A DNA stretch of 64,000 bases from Pontibacter sp. Tf4 (GTDB lineage: Bacteria; Bacteroidota; Bacteroidia; Cytophagales; Hymenobacteraceae): NCBI RefSeq assembly GCF_014212495.1, contig NZ_JACKZC010000002.1, positions 248,001 through 312,000 on the forward strand, written 5' to 3'. The notes beneath the pieces were generated by a model. It was not told where the DNA came from. It saw only the letters and a program-made list of their open reading frames with translations, and ran no database searches. Position numbers and translations under genes: made by a program. Shown piece by piece: positions 8,832 to 16,923 of the stretch. Each line of letters opens with the position of its first letter. Position 1 is the stretch's first letter.

Positions 8832-8950
8832 CCCTCCCCTAAAAACAGGGGAGGGAGCTTAAATAATCCTCGCTAGTTTTTAGAGAGCGAGAGCAAAATG
8901 AAATAAAAAGATTTCTCCTAAAAATTCCCCCTCCTGTTTTTAGGAGGGGG
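8832..8950. repeat. REP-like pair of C-rich/G-rich hairpins in mirror orientation
   Basis: Two hairpins stand in the argC-argD gap. The first has arms CCCTCCCCT (8832-8840) and AGGGGAGGG (8847-8855) with loop AAAAAC. The second has arms CCCCCTCCT (8927-8935) and AGGAGGGGG (8942-8950) with loop GTTTTT, the complement of the first loop. The whole is thus an inverted pair of the same element, flanked by further C-rich (from 8821) and G-rich (to 8961) stretches. This is the architecture of REP/BIME-type repeats. Confidence 0.8.
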
Positions 8951-9050
8951 TTAGGGGGAGGTAACAATATAACCATCAACAATTAAAGCTATGTACGTTG
9001 AGTACTTCCTTTACTGTCTTACTTCCTACATCTAATTCAACGAATAAACC

Positions 9051-10199
9051 ATGAATCTCTTCGATGTTTATCCTGTCTTTGATATAAATCCCGTACGCGG
9101 CCAGGGCTGCTACATCTGGGACGACAAAGGTACCCGCTACCTGGACCTGTATGGCGGCCACGCTGTAATATCAATTGGCCATAGCCACCCGCATTATGTA
9201 AAGCGCATTGCCCGCCAACTATACGATATCGGTTTTTACTCTAACTCGGTGCAGATGCCGATGCAGGAAGAACTTGCTGCGAAACTCGGAGAGCTCAGCG
9301 GATACCCAGACTATAGTTTGTTCCTGTGCAACTCCGGCGCCGAAGCCAACGAAAATGCTATCAAACTGGCTTCTTTTCAAACAGGCCGTAAGAAGATTAT
9401 CGCGTTTAAAGGCGCTTTCCATGGCCGTACATCGGCTGCCGTAGCTGCTACTGATAATCCATCCATCATTGCACCGGTTAACGAGACAGATAACGTAGTT
9501 TTCCTACCCCTGAACAATCTGGATGCTTTTGCGCAAGCCCTTAATGAACATGGTTCTGAGCTGGCAGCTGTAATTGTGGAAGGTATACAGGGTGTAGGCG
9601 GCGTTCATATTCCGGAGCCAACTTTCCTGAAGGCTGTAGAAGCTGGCTGCAAAAAAGCTGGGGCTCTGCTGATCCTGGATGAAGTGCAGTCGGGTTACGG
9701 ACGTTCGGGTAAATTCTTTGCGCACCAGCATGCCGGTGTTAAGCCAGACCTGATCACGGTTGCAAAAGGAATGGGCAATGGTTTCCCGATAGGTGGGGTG
9801 TTGATCAGCCCGAACATTGAAGCGAAACATGGGATGCTGGGTACTACGTTTGGAGGAAACTACCTGGCCTGCGCTGCAGGTATTGCTGTACTTGAAGTGA
9901 TGGAGCAGGAGCAGTTGCTGGACAATGCCACCCGCATGGGCCAGCGCCTGATGCAGGAACTACAGGCGTTGCCGGGCGTGCGCGAAGTACGTGGACAAGG
10001 CCTGATGATAGGAGTAGAGCTGGAAGAATCCTGCGCGCCGATACGAAAAGAGCTGTTGGAGAAACATCGCATTTTCACAGGTTCATCATCCGACAAAAAC
10101 ACGCTGCGCTTATTGCCGCCACTAACTATAAGCGCCCGTGAAGTGGAAGCCTTTGTGTCGGCTTTTGAAGCAATTGTTTATACCCTACAGGAAAACTAA
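9051..10199 (+). CDS. argD: Acetylornithine/succinylornithine aminotransferase
   Basis: ArgD is a class-III PLP transaminase that converts N-acyl-glutamate semialdehyde to N-acyl-ornithine using glutamate. The 382-residue protein shows CNSGAEANENAIKLA, the PLP-ring aspartate in LILDEVQSGYGRSG, and the Schiff-base lysine in ITVAKGMGNGFPIGG. The length is typical. It is third of the pathway enzymes in the operon and ends 2 bp before argF'. The 229-bp gap before it is unusual for this operon and is filled with the REP-like pair and an AT-rich tract. Confidence 0.95.
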   Translation: MNLFDVYPVFDINPVRGQGCYIWDDKGTRYLDLYGGHAVISIGHSHPHYVKRIARQLYDIGFYSNSVQMPMQEELAAKLGELSGYPDYSLFLCNSGAEANENAIKLASFQTGRKKIIAFKGAFHGRTSAAVAATDNPSIIAPVNETDNVVFLPLNNLDAFAQALNEHGSELAAVIVEGIQGVGGVHIPEPTFLKAVEAGCKKAGALLILDEVQSGYGRSGKFFAHQHAGVKPDLITVAKGMGNGFPIGGVLISPNIEAKHGMLGTTFGGNYLACAAGIAVLEVMEQEQLLDNATRMGQRLMQELQALPGVREVRGQGLMIGVELEESCAPIRKELLEKHRIFTGSSSDKNTLRLLPPLTISAREVEAFVSAFEAIVYTLQEN

Positions 10200-10201
10200 A
10201 A

Positions 10202-11152
10202 ATGAAGAAATATACTTCTGTGCACGATGTGGCCGATGTGAATGAACTGGTTAAAGAAGCGCTGCATCTGAAAGAAAATCCATACAACTATAAATCGCTT
10301 GGTCAAAATAAAACCCTTGGCCTGATTTTCCTGAACCCAAGCCTGCGCACGCGCCTGAGCACCCAGAAAGCCGGGCAAAACCTGGGCATGAACGTGATGG
10401 TGATGAACCTGGACAAAGAAGGCTGGGCATTGGAAACGCAGGATGGCGCCATCATGAACGGCACAACGGTAGAGCACATAAAAGAAGCTGCAGCCGTGAT
10501 GGGCGAGTATTGCGACATCATCGGTATCCGTTCGTTCCCGAAACTGCAGGACCGCGACGAAGACTATAGCGAAGACCTATTGAACAAGTTTATCAGCTAT
10601 GCCAAGGTTCCGGTTGTAAGTCTGGAATCTGCCACACGACACCCGCTGCAAAGTTTGGCCGATCTGGTTACTATAACCGAGCAAAAACCAGCTGGTAAAA
10701 AGCCGAAAGTAGTGCTTACCTGGGCGCCGCATGTTAAGTCTATCCCGCAGTGTGTAGCCAACTCTTTTGCCGAATGGATGCAGCAGGCCGATGTGGAACT
10801 GGTGATCACCAACCCTGAAGGGTACGACCTGGCTGATGAATTTACAAAAGGCGCTACCGTACTGCACAACCAGGACGAAGCTTTGAAGGGTGCGGACTTT
10901 GTGTATGTAAAGAACTGGTCGAGCTACGAGCAATATGGTAAAGTGCTGAATGACGGAGAAGGTTGGATGCTGACCAATGAGAAACTGGCGCTGACCAACA
11001 ATGCCAAAGTTATGCACTGTCTTCCGGTTCGCCGCAATGTAGAACTGAGCGATGAGATCCTGGACGGACCAAACTCACTGGTTCTGGAGCAGGCTAACAA
11101 CCGCACCTACGCTGCGCAGGCTGTTCTGAAGCGCATGTTGGAAGCGCTTTAA
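10202..11152 (+). CDS. argF': N-acyl-ornithine carbamoyltransferase (ArgF'), probably succinylornithine-specific
   Basis: This 316-residue transcarbamylase carbamoylates an N-acylated ornithine, not free ornithine. The carbamoyl-phosphate motif is FLNPSLRTRLST (about residues 43-54), ESATRHPLQSLADL is the second phosphate/substrate region, and MHCLPVRR the C-terminal motif. It aligns well with Bacteroides fragilis succinylornithine transcarbamylase. The specificity position (Pro90 in that enzyme, Glu92 in Xanthomonas acetylornithine transcarbamylase) is Val90 here, in TTVEHIKEA. Changing Glu92 to Pro, Ser, Val or Ala is reported to turn the Xanthomonas enzyme into a succinylornithine enzyme, so Val predicts the succinyl substrate. 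The specificity is inference; the family is certain. Confidence 0.92.
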   Translation: MKKYTSVHDVADVNELVKEALHLKENPYNYKSLGQNKTLGLIFLNPSLRTRLSTQKAGQNLGMNVMVMNLDKEGWALETQDGAIMNGTTVEHIKEAAAVMGEYCDIIGIRSFPKLQDRDEDYSEDLLNKFISYAKVPVVSLESATRHPLQSLADLVTITEQKPAGKKPKVVLTWAPHVKSIPQCVANSFAEWMQQADVELVITNPEGYDLADEFTKGATVLHNQDEALKGADFVYVKNWSSYEQYGKVLNDGEGWMLTNEKLALTNNAKVMHCLPVRRNVELSDEILDGPNSLVLEQANNRTYAAQAVLKRMLEAL

Positions 11153-11155
11153 TTT

Positions 11156-11224
11156 GACAAAGGACTATCTGACAGAGGACAAAAGACTTTTTTCATCATT
11201 CTCAAAAGTCCTTTGTCTTTTGTC
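11156..11224. repeat. Intra-operon inverted repeat in the argF'-argB gap
   Basis: GACAAAGGAC (11156-11165) and GACAAAAGAC (11178-11187) are followed by their exact complements GTCCTTTGTC (11208-11217) and GTCTTTTGTC (11215-11224, overlapping the former). Between them an AAAGACTTTT-type stem can form. The structure fills most of the 98-bp gap and could act as an RNA-processing or attenuation site, or simply be a dispersed repeat. Confidence 0.65.
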
Positions 11225-11250
11225 ACACAGTCAAGAAACTCGATAAAACA

Positions 11251-12045
11251 ATGCTGACTATAGTTAAGATCGGTGGTAATGTAATTGATAATCCCCGGTT
11301 GCTGCACCGCTTTCTGGTTGATTGGGCTGCAGTAACTGGTCCGAAGTTGTTGGTACATGGCGGCGGCAAAATAGCGTCGGCCATTGGCCAGCGGCTGGGC
11401 ATCGAACCTAAACTGGTAGACGGTCGCCGTATTACAGATGACGAAACACTGGAAGTTGTAACGATGGTGTACGGTGGGTTAGTGAACAAGAATATTGTAG
11501 CGCAACTACAGGCTTTAGGCAACAACGCCATCGGTCTGACAGGTGCAGATGCCAACATCATTAAAGCAGAGAAACGTCCGGTTAAAACAATTGATTACGG
11601 TTTTGTAGGTGATGTTGCGGGTCCTGAAAGTGTAAACGTGCAGGCGCTGGATGCCATGTTGCAGGCCGGTTTTACACCTATAGTTGCTCCACTTACGCAC
11701 GACGGAAACGGCTCGCTGCTTAACACAAATGCAGATACGGTAGCTTCGGTTCTGGCGGTGGCTATGGCTCAGAAATACAAGGTGCAACTGCTGTATTGTT
11801 TCGAAAAGAAAGGAGTGCTGGAAGATGCCGCAGACGATGATTCTGTAGTTGAGTTGCTGACACCCGAAAGCTATAGTTTAATGAAGGAAAAGGGACAGGT
11901 GTTTGCCGGTATGATACCGAAGTTGGATAACTCATTTGCGACGTTGCAAGGTGGGGTGAGTGTAGTTAAGATCGGTCAGTCGGAGGATGTGCTGGCGATG
12001 GCAGAAGGGAAACCGGCCGGTACAACTATAGCGCTGAAAGCATAA
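11251..12045 (+). CDS. argB: Acetylglutamate kinase family protein
   Basis: ArgB phosphorylates N-acylglutamate with ATP, the second step of the pathway. The 264-residue amino-acid-kinase-fold protein has the N-terminal KIGGNVIDNP phosphate loop, the LVHGGGKIASA glycine loop and the ATP-site segment FEKKGVLED. The length is normal for the Bacteroidota form. If the operon runs on succinyl intermediates, this enzyme would act on N-succinylglutamate. It ends 1 bp before the argE start, consistent with coupling. Confidence 0.93.
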   Translation: MLTIVKIGGNVIDNPRLLHRFLVDWAAVTGPKLLVHGGGKIASAIGQRLGIEPKLVDGRRITDDETLEVVTMVYGGLVNKNIVAQLQALGNNAIGLTGADANIIKAEKRPVKTIDYGFVGDVAGPESVNVQALDAMLQAGFTPIVAPLTHDGNGSLLNTNADTVASVLAVAMAQKYKVQLLYCFEKKGVLEDAADDDSVVELLTPESYSLMKEKGQVFAGMIPKLDNSFATLQGGVSVVKIGQSEDVLAMAEGKPAGTTIALKA

Positions 12046-12046
12046 T

Positions 12047-13111
12047 ATGACAATAGAACAACTATACAACGAAGCACTTAAGCTGCTACAGCAACTGATC
12101 AGCATTCCATCCTTTAGCCGAGAAGAAGATAAGACCGCTGCTGCCATCTATAGTTTCCTGGAGCGCCACGGTATAAAAGCTGAGCGACAGAGAAATAATG
12201 TGTGGGCCTATAACCAGCACTTTAACCCGGATCTGCCAACTATACTGTTAAACTCGCACCACGATACGGTAAAACCCAACGCCGGCTATACGATAGATCC
12301 TTTCACGCCAACATTAAAAGACGGCAAACTATACGGGCTGGGCAGCAACGATGCTGGTGGTTGCCTGGTATCGCTGATCGCTGCGTTCCTGTATTTCTAT
12401 CCGAAGCAGAACCTTAACTATAACTTCGTGCTTGCTGCTACCGCCGAAGAAGAAATTTCGGGAACAAACGGACTGGAATCCATACTTCCTTTGCTGGGTG
12501 AAATAGATTTTGCTATAGTTGGTGAGCCTACCCAAATGCACCTGGCTGTAGCCGAAAAAGGTCTGCTGGTACTGGATTGTATAGCGCATGGCAAAGCCGG
12601 TCACGCTGCCCGCGAAGAAGGTATAAATGCCATTTACGAAGCACTGCCCGACATCGAGTGGTTCCGCAACTATAAATTTGAGAAAGTATCGGAAACGCTT
12701 GGCCCGATAAAGATGAGCGTTACAGTAGTGCAGGCAGGTTCGCAACATAATGTGGTGCCGGATATCTGTAAGTTTACCGTAGATATTCGCGTGACCGATG
12801 CCTATAGTCTGGAAGAAGTGCTCGAGACAGTGAAGCAGCATGTAAAAGCAACTGTTACGCCACGCTCAGTTCGTCTGCAGCCATCCGGTATTCCCTTAGA
12901 TCATCCTATAGTTCAGGCAGGAATAAGTTTGGGGCGCAGCACCTACGGGTCACCTACAACATCCGATCAGGCATTGCTCCGCGTACCATCCGTAAAACTC
13001 GGCCCCGGAGATTCCGCCCGTTCACACACCGCCGACGAATACATCGAACTACAGGAACTGGAAGAAGGCATTGCGCTTTATATCAAAATGCTTTCTTTAA
13101 TTATAAATTAG
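12047..13111 (+). CDS. argE: M20 family deacylase of the arginine pathway (ArgE-like)
   Basis: This 354-residue M20 metallopeptidase removes the acyl group from the carbamoylated or ornithine intermediate. The metal ligands are visible as LNSHHDTVKPN and the following GSNDAGGCL, with the catalytic glutamate pair in ATAEEEISGTNG; the dimerisation domain lies in the middle, and GDSARSHTADEYIE carries the last histidine ligand. With an ArgF'-type carbamoyltransferase before it, the likely substrate is N-acyl-citrulline, not N-acetylornithine. It starts 1 bp after argB and carries several CTATAG cores. Confidence 0.9.
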   Translation: MTIEQLYNEALKLLQQLISIPSFSREEDKTAAAIYSFLERHGIKAERQRNNVWAYNQHFNPDLPTILLNSHHDTVKPNAGYTIDPFTPTLKDGKLYGLGSNDAGGCLVSLIAAFLYFYPKQNLNYNFVLAATAEEEISGTNGLESILPLLGEIDFAIVGEPTQMHLAVAEKGLLVLDCIAHGKAGHAAREEGINAIYEALPDIEWFRNYKFEKVSETLGPIKMSVTVVQAGSQHNVVPDICKFTVDIRVTDAYSLEEVLETVKQHVKATVTPRSVRLQPSGIPLDHPIVQAGISLGRSTYGSPTTSDQALLRVPSVKLGPGDSARSHTADEYIELQELEEGIALYIKMLSLIIN

Positions 13112-13193
13112 AAATTAAAAATTAGAAATGGGCGGGTTCGTTTGAATACACCATTTCCAAATTTTCAAATCTCCAAATCTTCAAATTTAGAAC

Positions 13194-14525
13194 ATGAAAC
13201 TCTGGCAGAAAGACATACAGGTACAGGCAGAAATAGAACGCTTTACGGTGGGTAACGACCGCGAAATGGACCTGGAGCTGGCACCGTTCGATATACTTGG
13301 CTCGCTGGCGCACACGCGTATGCTGGCGCAGGTTGGTCTGCTGGAACAGGATGATCTGGAAGCTGTACAACGCGAGCTAAAGCAACTACACAAAGAAGTA
13401 GCGCAGGGTAATTTTACGATTGAAGATGGCGTGGAAGATGTGCACTCACAGGTTGAATTGCTGCTTACCAAACGCATCGGAGAAGCCGGCAAAAAGATAC
13501 ACAGCGGTCGCTCACGCAACGACCAGGTGTTGGTAGACCTGAAACTATACATGCGCCACCAACTGCGCCAGGTAGTCGAAGCTACTGAGACCTTATTTCA
13601 TACGCTGCAGCAGTTAAGCGAGCAGCATAAAAATAAGTTGCTTCCGGGCTACACACATCTGCAGGTAGCTATGCCTTCGTCGTTTGGTTTGTGGTTTGGT
13701 GCTTATGCCGAGAGTTTAATTGATGACCTGTTAGTTGTGCAAGCTGCTTACAGAATCAGTAACAAAAACCCATTGGGCTCTGCAGCTGGTTATGGTTCTT
13801 CGTTCCCGCTGAATCGTCAGTTGACTACCGATCTTTTGGGTTTCGAAGGTCTGAACTATAACGTGGTGTATGCGCAGATGGGGCGTGGTAAAACCGAGCG
13901 TGTGGTAGCAACGGCATTGGCAACTATAGCTGCAACCATTGGCCGCATGGCGATGGACCTGTGCCTGTACATGAGCCAGAATTTTGCTTTTGTAAGATTA
14001 CCGGACGAGCTGACTACGGGTTCCAGCATTATGCCGCACAAAAAGAACCCGGATGTGTTCGAGCTGATTCGTGGTAAATGCAACAAACTACAAGGGCTGC
14101 CGAATGAAATAGCACTGCAAACCACAAACCTGCCATCCGGCTATCACCGCGACATGCAGTTGCTGAAAGAGAGCCTTTTCCCGGCTTTCGGTACATTGCT
14201 GGACTGCCTTCAGATGGCCAACTATATGCTGCCACAGCTTATTGTAAAAGACAATATCATGCAGGACGAGAAATACAAATATGCGTTCAGCGTAGAAGTG
14301 GTGAATAACGAAGTGCTGCAAGGAGTGCCATTTCGGGATGCCTATAAAAACATTGGCGCAACTATAGCTGCTGGTACTTTCGAAGCGCCAACACAGGTAA
14401 ATCATACCCACGAAGGTAGCATCGGTAATCTCTGCACTAAGCAAATTGCCACGCAGATGCAACAGGTGCTACAAGGCTTTGATTTTGGAAAAGTAGATGC
14501 TGCTATTGACCAGTTGCTGGCGTGA
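13194..14525 (+). CDS. argH: Argininosuccinate lyase
   Basis: ArgH cleaves argininosuccinate to arginine and fumarate, the last step of the pathway. The 443-residue protein has the fumarase-superfamily signature GSSIMPHKKNPD, the SGRSRNDQVLVDLKLYMR segment and the TTNLPSGYHRDMQ loop. The length is slightly short compared with about 460 in E. coli but complete. It is the last gene of the arginine operon, separated from argE by an 82-bp AT-rich tract of short repeats, and is followed by a clear terminator. Confidence 0.95.
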   Translation: MKLWQKDIQVQAEIERFTVGNDREMDLELAPFDILGSLAHTRMLAQVGLLEQDDLEAVQRELKQLHKEVAQGNFTIEDGVEDVHSQVELLLTKRIGEAGKKIHSGRSRNDQVLVDLKLYMRHQLRQVVEATETLFHTLQQLSEQHKNKLLPGYTHLQVAMPSSFGLWFGAYAESLIDDLLVVQAAYRISNKNPLGSAAGYGSSFPLNRQLTTDLLGFEGLNYNVVYAQMGRGKTERVVATALATIAATIGRMAMDLCLYMSQNFAFVRLPDELTTGSSIMPHKKNPDVFELIRGKCNKLQGLPNEIALQTTNLPSGYHRDMQLLKESLFPAFGTLLDCLQMANYMLPQLIVKDNIMQDEKYKYAFSVEVVNNEVLQGVPFRDAYKNIGATIAAGTFEAPTQVNHTHEGSIGNLCTKQIATQMQQVLQGFDFGKVDAAIDQLLA

Positions 14526-14589
14526 TATAGCGGCTTAACTTAAACGCTAAAGGCAGGCCTTGGTTTCCTTTTCCTGCCATCTTTTATAC

Positions 14590-14616
14590 AGAGACACCCA
14601 ATTGGTGTCTCTTTTT
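14590..14616 (+). terminator. Rho-independent terminator of the arginine operon
   Basis: A perfect 9-bp stem, AGAGACACC (14590-14598) with GGTGTCTCT (14604-14612), a 5-base loop and a run of five T. It lies 64 bp after the argH stop and ends the operon. Confidence 0.9.
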
Positions 14617-14668
14617 GTTTCTGCACCTTCCAACTATAATCTATAATCCCCGGAATTTACTAAAACTT

Positions 14669-15442
14669 ATGCCAGCTGTCGCGTATAAGGTTCACACTGT
14701 TTTCAGTACAAAAAGGCACAGCATCGTGATTCCGATAAAGATACATACCCAACCCGACGATTCTACCTGCGGCCCTACCAGTCTGCACGCAGTTTACCGC
14801 TATTTTAATGATTCGATCCCGCTGAGCGAGGTCATTAAAGAAGTGCCGTACCTCGACGAAGGCGGTACCCTGGAAGTGTTACTGGCCTGCCATGCTTTAA
14901 AACGAGGCTATTCTGCTACCATTTTTACCTACAACCTGCATGTGTTCGATCCTACCTGGTTCCGCCTCAGCAACGAAGAAGTGATCAGGAAACTGGAAGA
15001 ACAACTGGAAGTAAAAAAAGGTAAAAAACTGGAGCGTGCATCCCGTGCATACATCGAGTTTCTGAAGCTGGGTGGCAAGCTGCGCTGCGAGGACCTGACC
15101 GTTGACCTGATGCGTAGCTATTTCGATGAAGGAATCCCGATGCTGACCGGCTTAAGTGCTACGTATCTGTACCGCAGTGCCCGCGAATTTGCTGATGAAG
15201 CAGGTAACTCGGTGTATGATGATGTTCAGGGCTATCCGATGGGCCATTTTGTAGTGCTGTGCGGCTTTACCGATGACCTGCGCTATGTGGTGGTAGCCGA
15301 TCCCTACCAGGAAAACCCCTATTTTAAAAACAACTATTACGAAGTGGGCCTCTCGCACCTGCTCAGCTCTATTATGTTGGGTATGTCCACGTTCGATGCA
15401 AACCTGCTGGCCATAGAGCCCAAAAAACCCTTAACAGATTAA
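14669..15442 (+). CDS. C39-like (papain-fold) cysteine peptidase of an amidoligase cluster
   Basis: The 257-residue protein has a papain-fold catalytic triad: Cys34 in PDDSTCGPTSLHAVYRYF, His193 in GHFVVLCGF and Asp211 in VADPYQ. No signal peptide or membrane segment is evident, so it is cytosolic. The same frame runs back to a TTG at 14615, but that sits inside the arg terminator, so the ATG at 14669 is preferred. It ends 8 bp before the RimK-like gene and opens a four-gene cluster with two ligases and an amidohydrolase. It may cleave, or by reverse reaction join, the amide product of the cluster. The exact reaction is unknown. Confidence 0.75.
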   Translation: MPAVAYKVHTVFSTKRHSIVIPIKIHTQPDDSTCGPTSLHAVYRYFNDSIPLSEVIKEVPYLDEGGTLEVLLACHALKRGYSATIFTYNLHVFDPTWFRLSNEEVIRKLEEQLEVKKGKKLERASRAYIEFLKLGGKLRCEDLTVDLMRSYFDEGIPMLTGLSATYLYRSAREFADEAGNSVYDDVQGYPMGHFVVLCGFTDDLRYVVVADPYQENPYFKNNYYEVGLSHLLSSIMLGMSTFDANLLAIEPKKPLTD

Positions 15443-15450
15443 CCCAAAAC

Positions 15451-16923
15451 ATGCGTAAAATAGTAGTAGTCGATTACCCGAAAGACTGGGAGACGAAAAT
15501 TGATGATGTGGAAGTGGTGGACGCCCAGGCTTACCTGACTGATGCTACTTATACCGATATAAGAAACGCCCGTATTTTTAACCTTTGCCGCAGCTACAAG
15601 TACCAGAGCGCCGGCTATTACGTGTCGCTGCTGGCCGAGGCGCGCGGGCATAAGCCCATCCCCAGCGTAACCACCATGCAGGACCTGAAAAGCCCGACTA
15701 TAGTTCGTGCCATTACAGTAGAGATCAACGACCTTATCCAGAAAAGCCTGGCCAGTCTGCGCTCTAAGAGCTTTACCCTGAGCATTTATTTCGGGCAGAA
15801 TGTGGCAGCCAAATACGACAAACTATGCAAGCAGCTGCACGACCTGTTTCAGGCGCCTTTGTTAAAAGCACAGTTCGTTTTTAAAGATGAATGGGTGCTG
15901 CAAAGTATCAGCCCGATACCGGTAAACGAAATTCCGGACCACCACCTGCGCTATGTGGTAAAATTTGCCAAAGCTTATTTTGCCCGCCACCGTTTTTCGG
16001 GTGCCCGCATTACCCGCAAAACATACGACCTGGCCATACTGGTAGATCCGAACGAGAAGGAGCCGCCATCAGATAAAAAAGCTATTCAGCATTTTGTGGA
16101 GGCGGCAGAGGCACAGGGCTTTTATGTGGAGCTGATCACCAAGGATGATTACCGCCGCCTGGCCGAATTTGATGCCCTTTTTATCCGGGAGACCACCTCT
16201 GTCAATCATCACACGTATAAGTTTGCCCGTAAAGCCTACGCCGACGGACTGGTGGTGATCGATGACCCGGTGTCGATACTGCGCTGCACCAACAAAGTGT
16301 ATCTGGCCGAGCTGCTGACCAAAGCGAAAGTGCCGATACCAAAGTCAATGATCATCCACAAAGATAACCGCGACCTAGTGGAAGAGGAGCTTGGCTTGCC
16401 TTGTGTGCTGAAGAAGCCGGATAGTTCCTTCTCACAGGGTGTGGTGAAAGCCAAGGACCGGAGCAGTCTGCAAAAAGAGCTGGATAAAATGCTGGCAGAT
16501 TCGGAACTGATCATAGGGCAGGAGTTTACGCCCACAGATTTTGACTGGCGTATCGGGATTCTGGATAAACAGCCCCTGTATGCCTGCCGCTATTACATGG
16601 CCAAAGGCCACTGGCAGATCTATAACTGGAATGGCAAAAAGCACCAGCAAACCGAAGGCGATTCCGATACGGTGCCCTTTGAGGAAGTGCCTTTCCAGGT
16701 ACTGCATACGGCCATGAAAGCGGCTAACCTGATCGGCGATGGCCTGTACGGCGTAGACCTGAAAGAAATTGACGGAAAAGCGTACGTAATTGAAGTAAAC
16801 GATAACCCAAATATAGATGCAGGTTGCGAAGACCTGATCCTAAAAAAAGAACTATATGCTGCTATCATCAAATCCATCAAACGACGTATTGACAACCATA
16901 AAAACATCCGAACCGATGGATAG
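15451..16923 (+). CDS. RimK-like ATP-grasp ligase with N-terminal RLAN domain
   Basis: The 490-residue protein has an N-terminal domain of the RLAN type found before some RimK-like ligases (about residues 1-190; FNLCRSYKYQSAGYYVSLLAEARG is typical). A C-terminal ATP-grasp domain follows (about 200-480) with PCVLKKPDSSFSQGVVKA (ATP lysine loop) and the metal-binding end VIEVNDNPNIDAG. ATP-grasp ligases of this class join a carboxylate to an amine via an acyl phosphate. Its substrates are unknown. The last 8 bp overlap the next gene, a GCS2-type ligase, so the two ligases are co-translated and probably act in series. Confidence 0.82.
   Translation: MRKIVVVDYPKDWETKIDDVEVVDAQAYLTDATYTDIRNARIFNLCRSYKYQSAGYYVSLLAEARGHKPIPSVTTMQDLKSPTIVRAITVEINDLIQKSLASLRSKSFTLSIYFGQNVAAKYDKLCKQLHDLFQAPLLKAQFVFKDEWVLQSISPIPVNEIPDHHLRYVVKFAKAYFARHRFSGARITRKTYDLAILVDPNEKEPPSDKKAIQHFVEAAEAQGFYVELITKDDYRRLAEFDALFIRETTSVNHHTYKFARKAYADGLVVIDDPVSILRCTNKVYLAELLTKAKVPIPKSMIIHKDNRDLVEEELGLPCVLKKPDSSFSQGVVKAKDRSSLQKELDKMLADSELIIGQEFTPTDFDWRIGILDKQPLYACRYYMAKGHWQIYNWNGKKHQQTEGDSDTVPFEEVPFQVLHTAMKAANLIGDGLYGVDLKEIDGKAYVIEVNDNPNIDAGCEDLILKKELYAAIIKSIKRRIDNHKNIRTDG

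Noticed and set aside
8821..8961. Hairpins in the argC-argD gap as a rho-independent terminator
   Set aside because: The stems are strong but no T-run follows in the plus direction, and argD-argH continue the same pathway; a REP-like repeat fits better.
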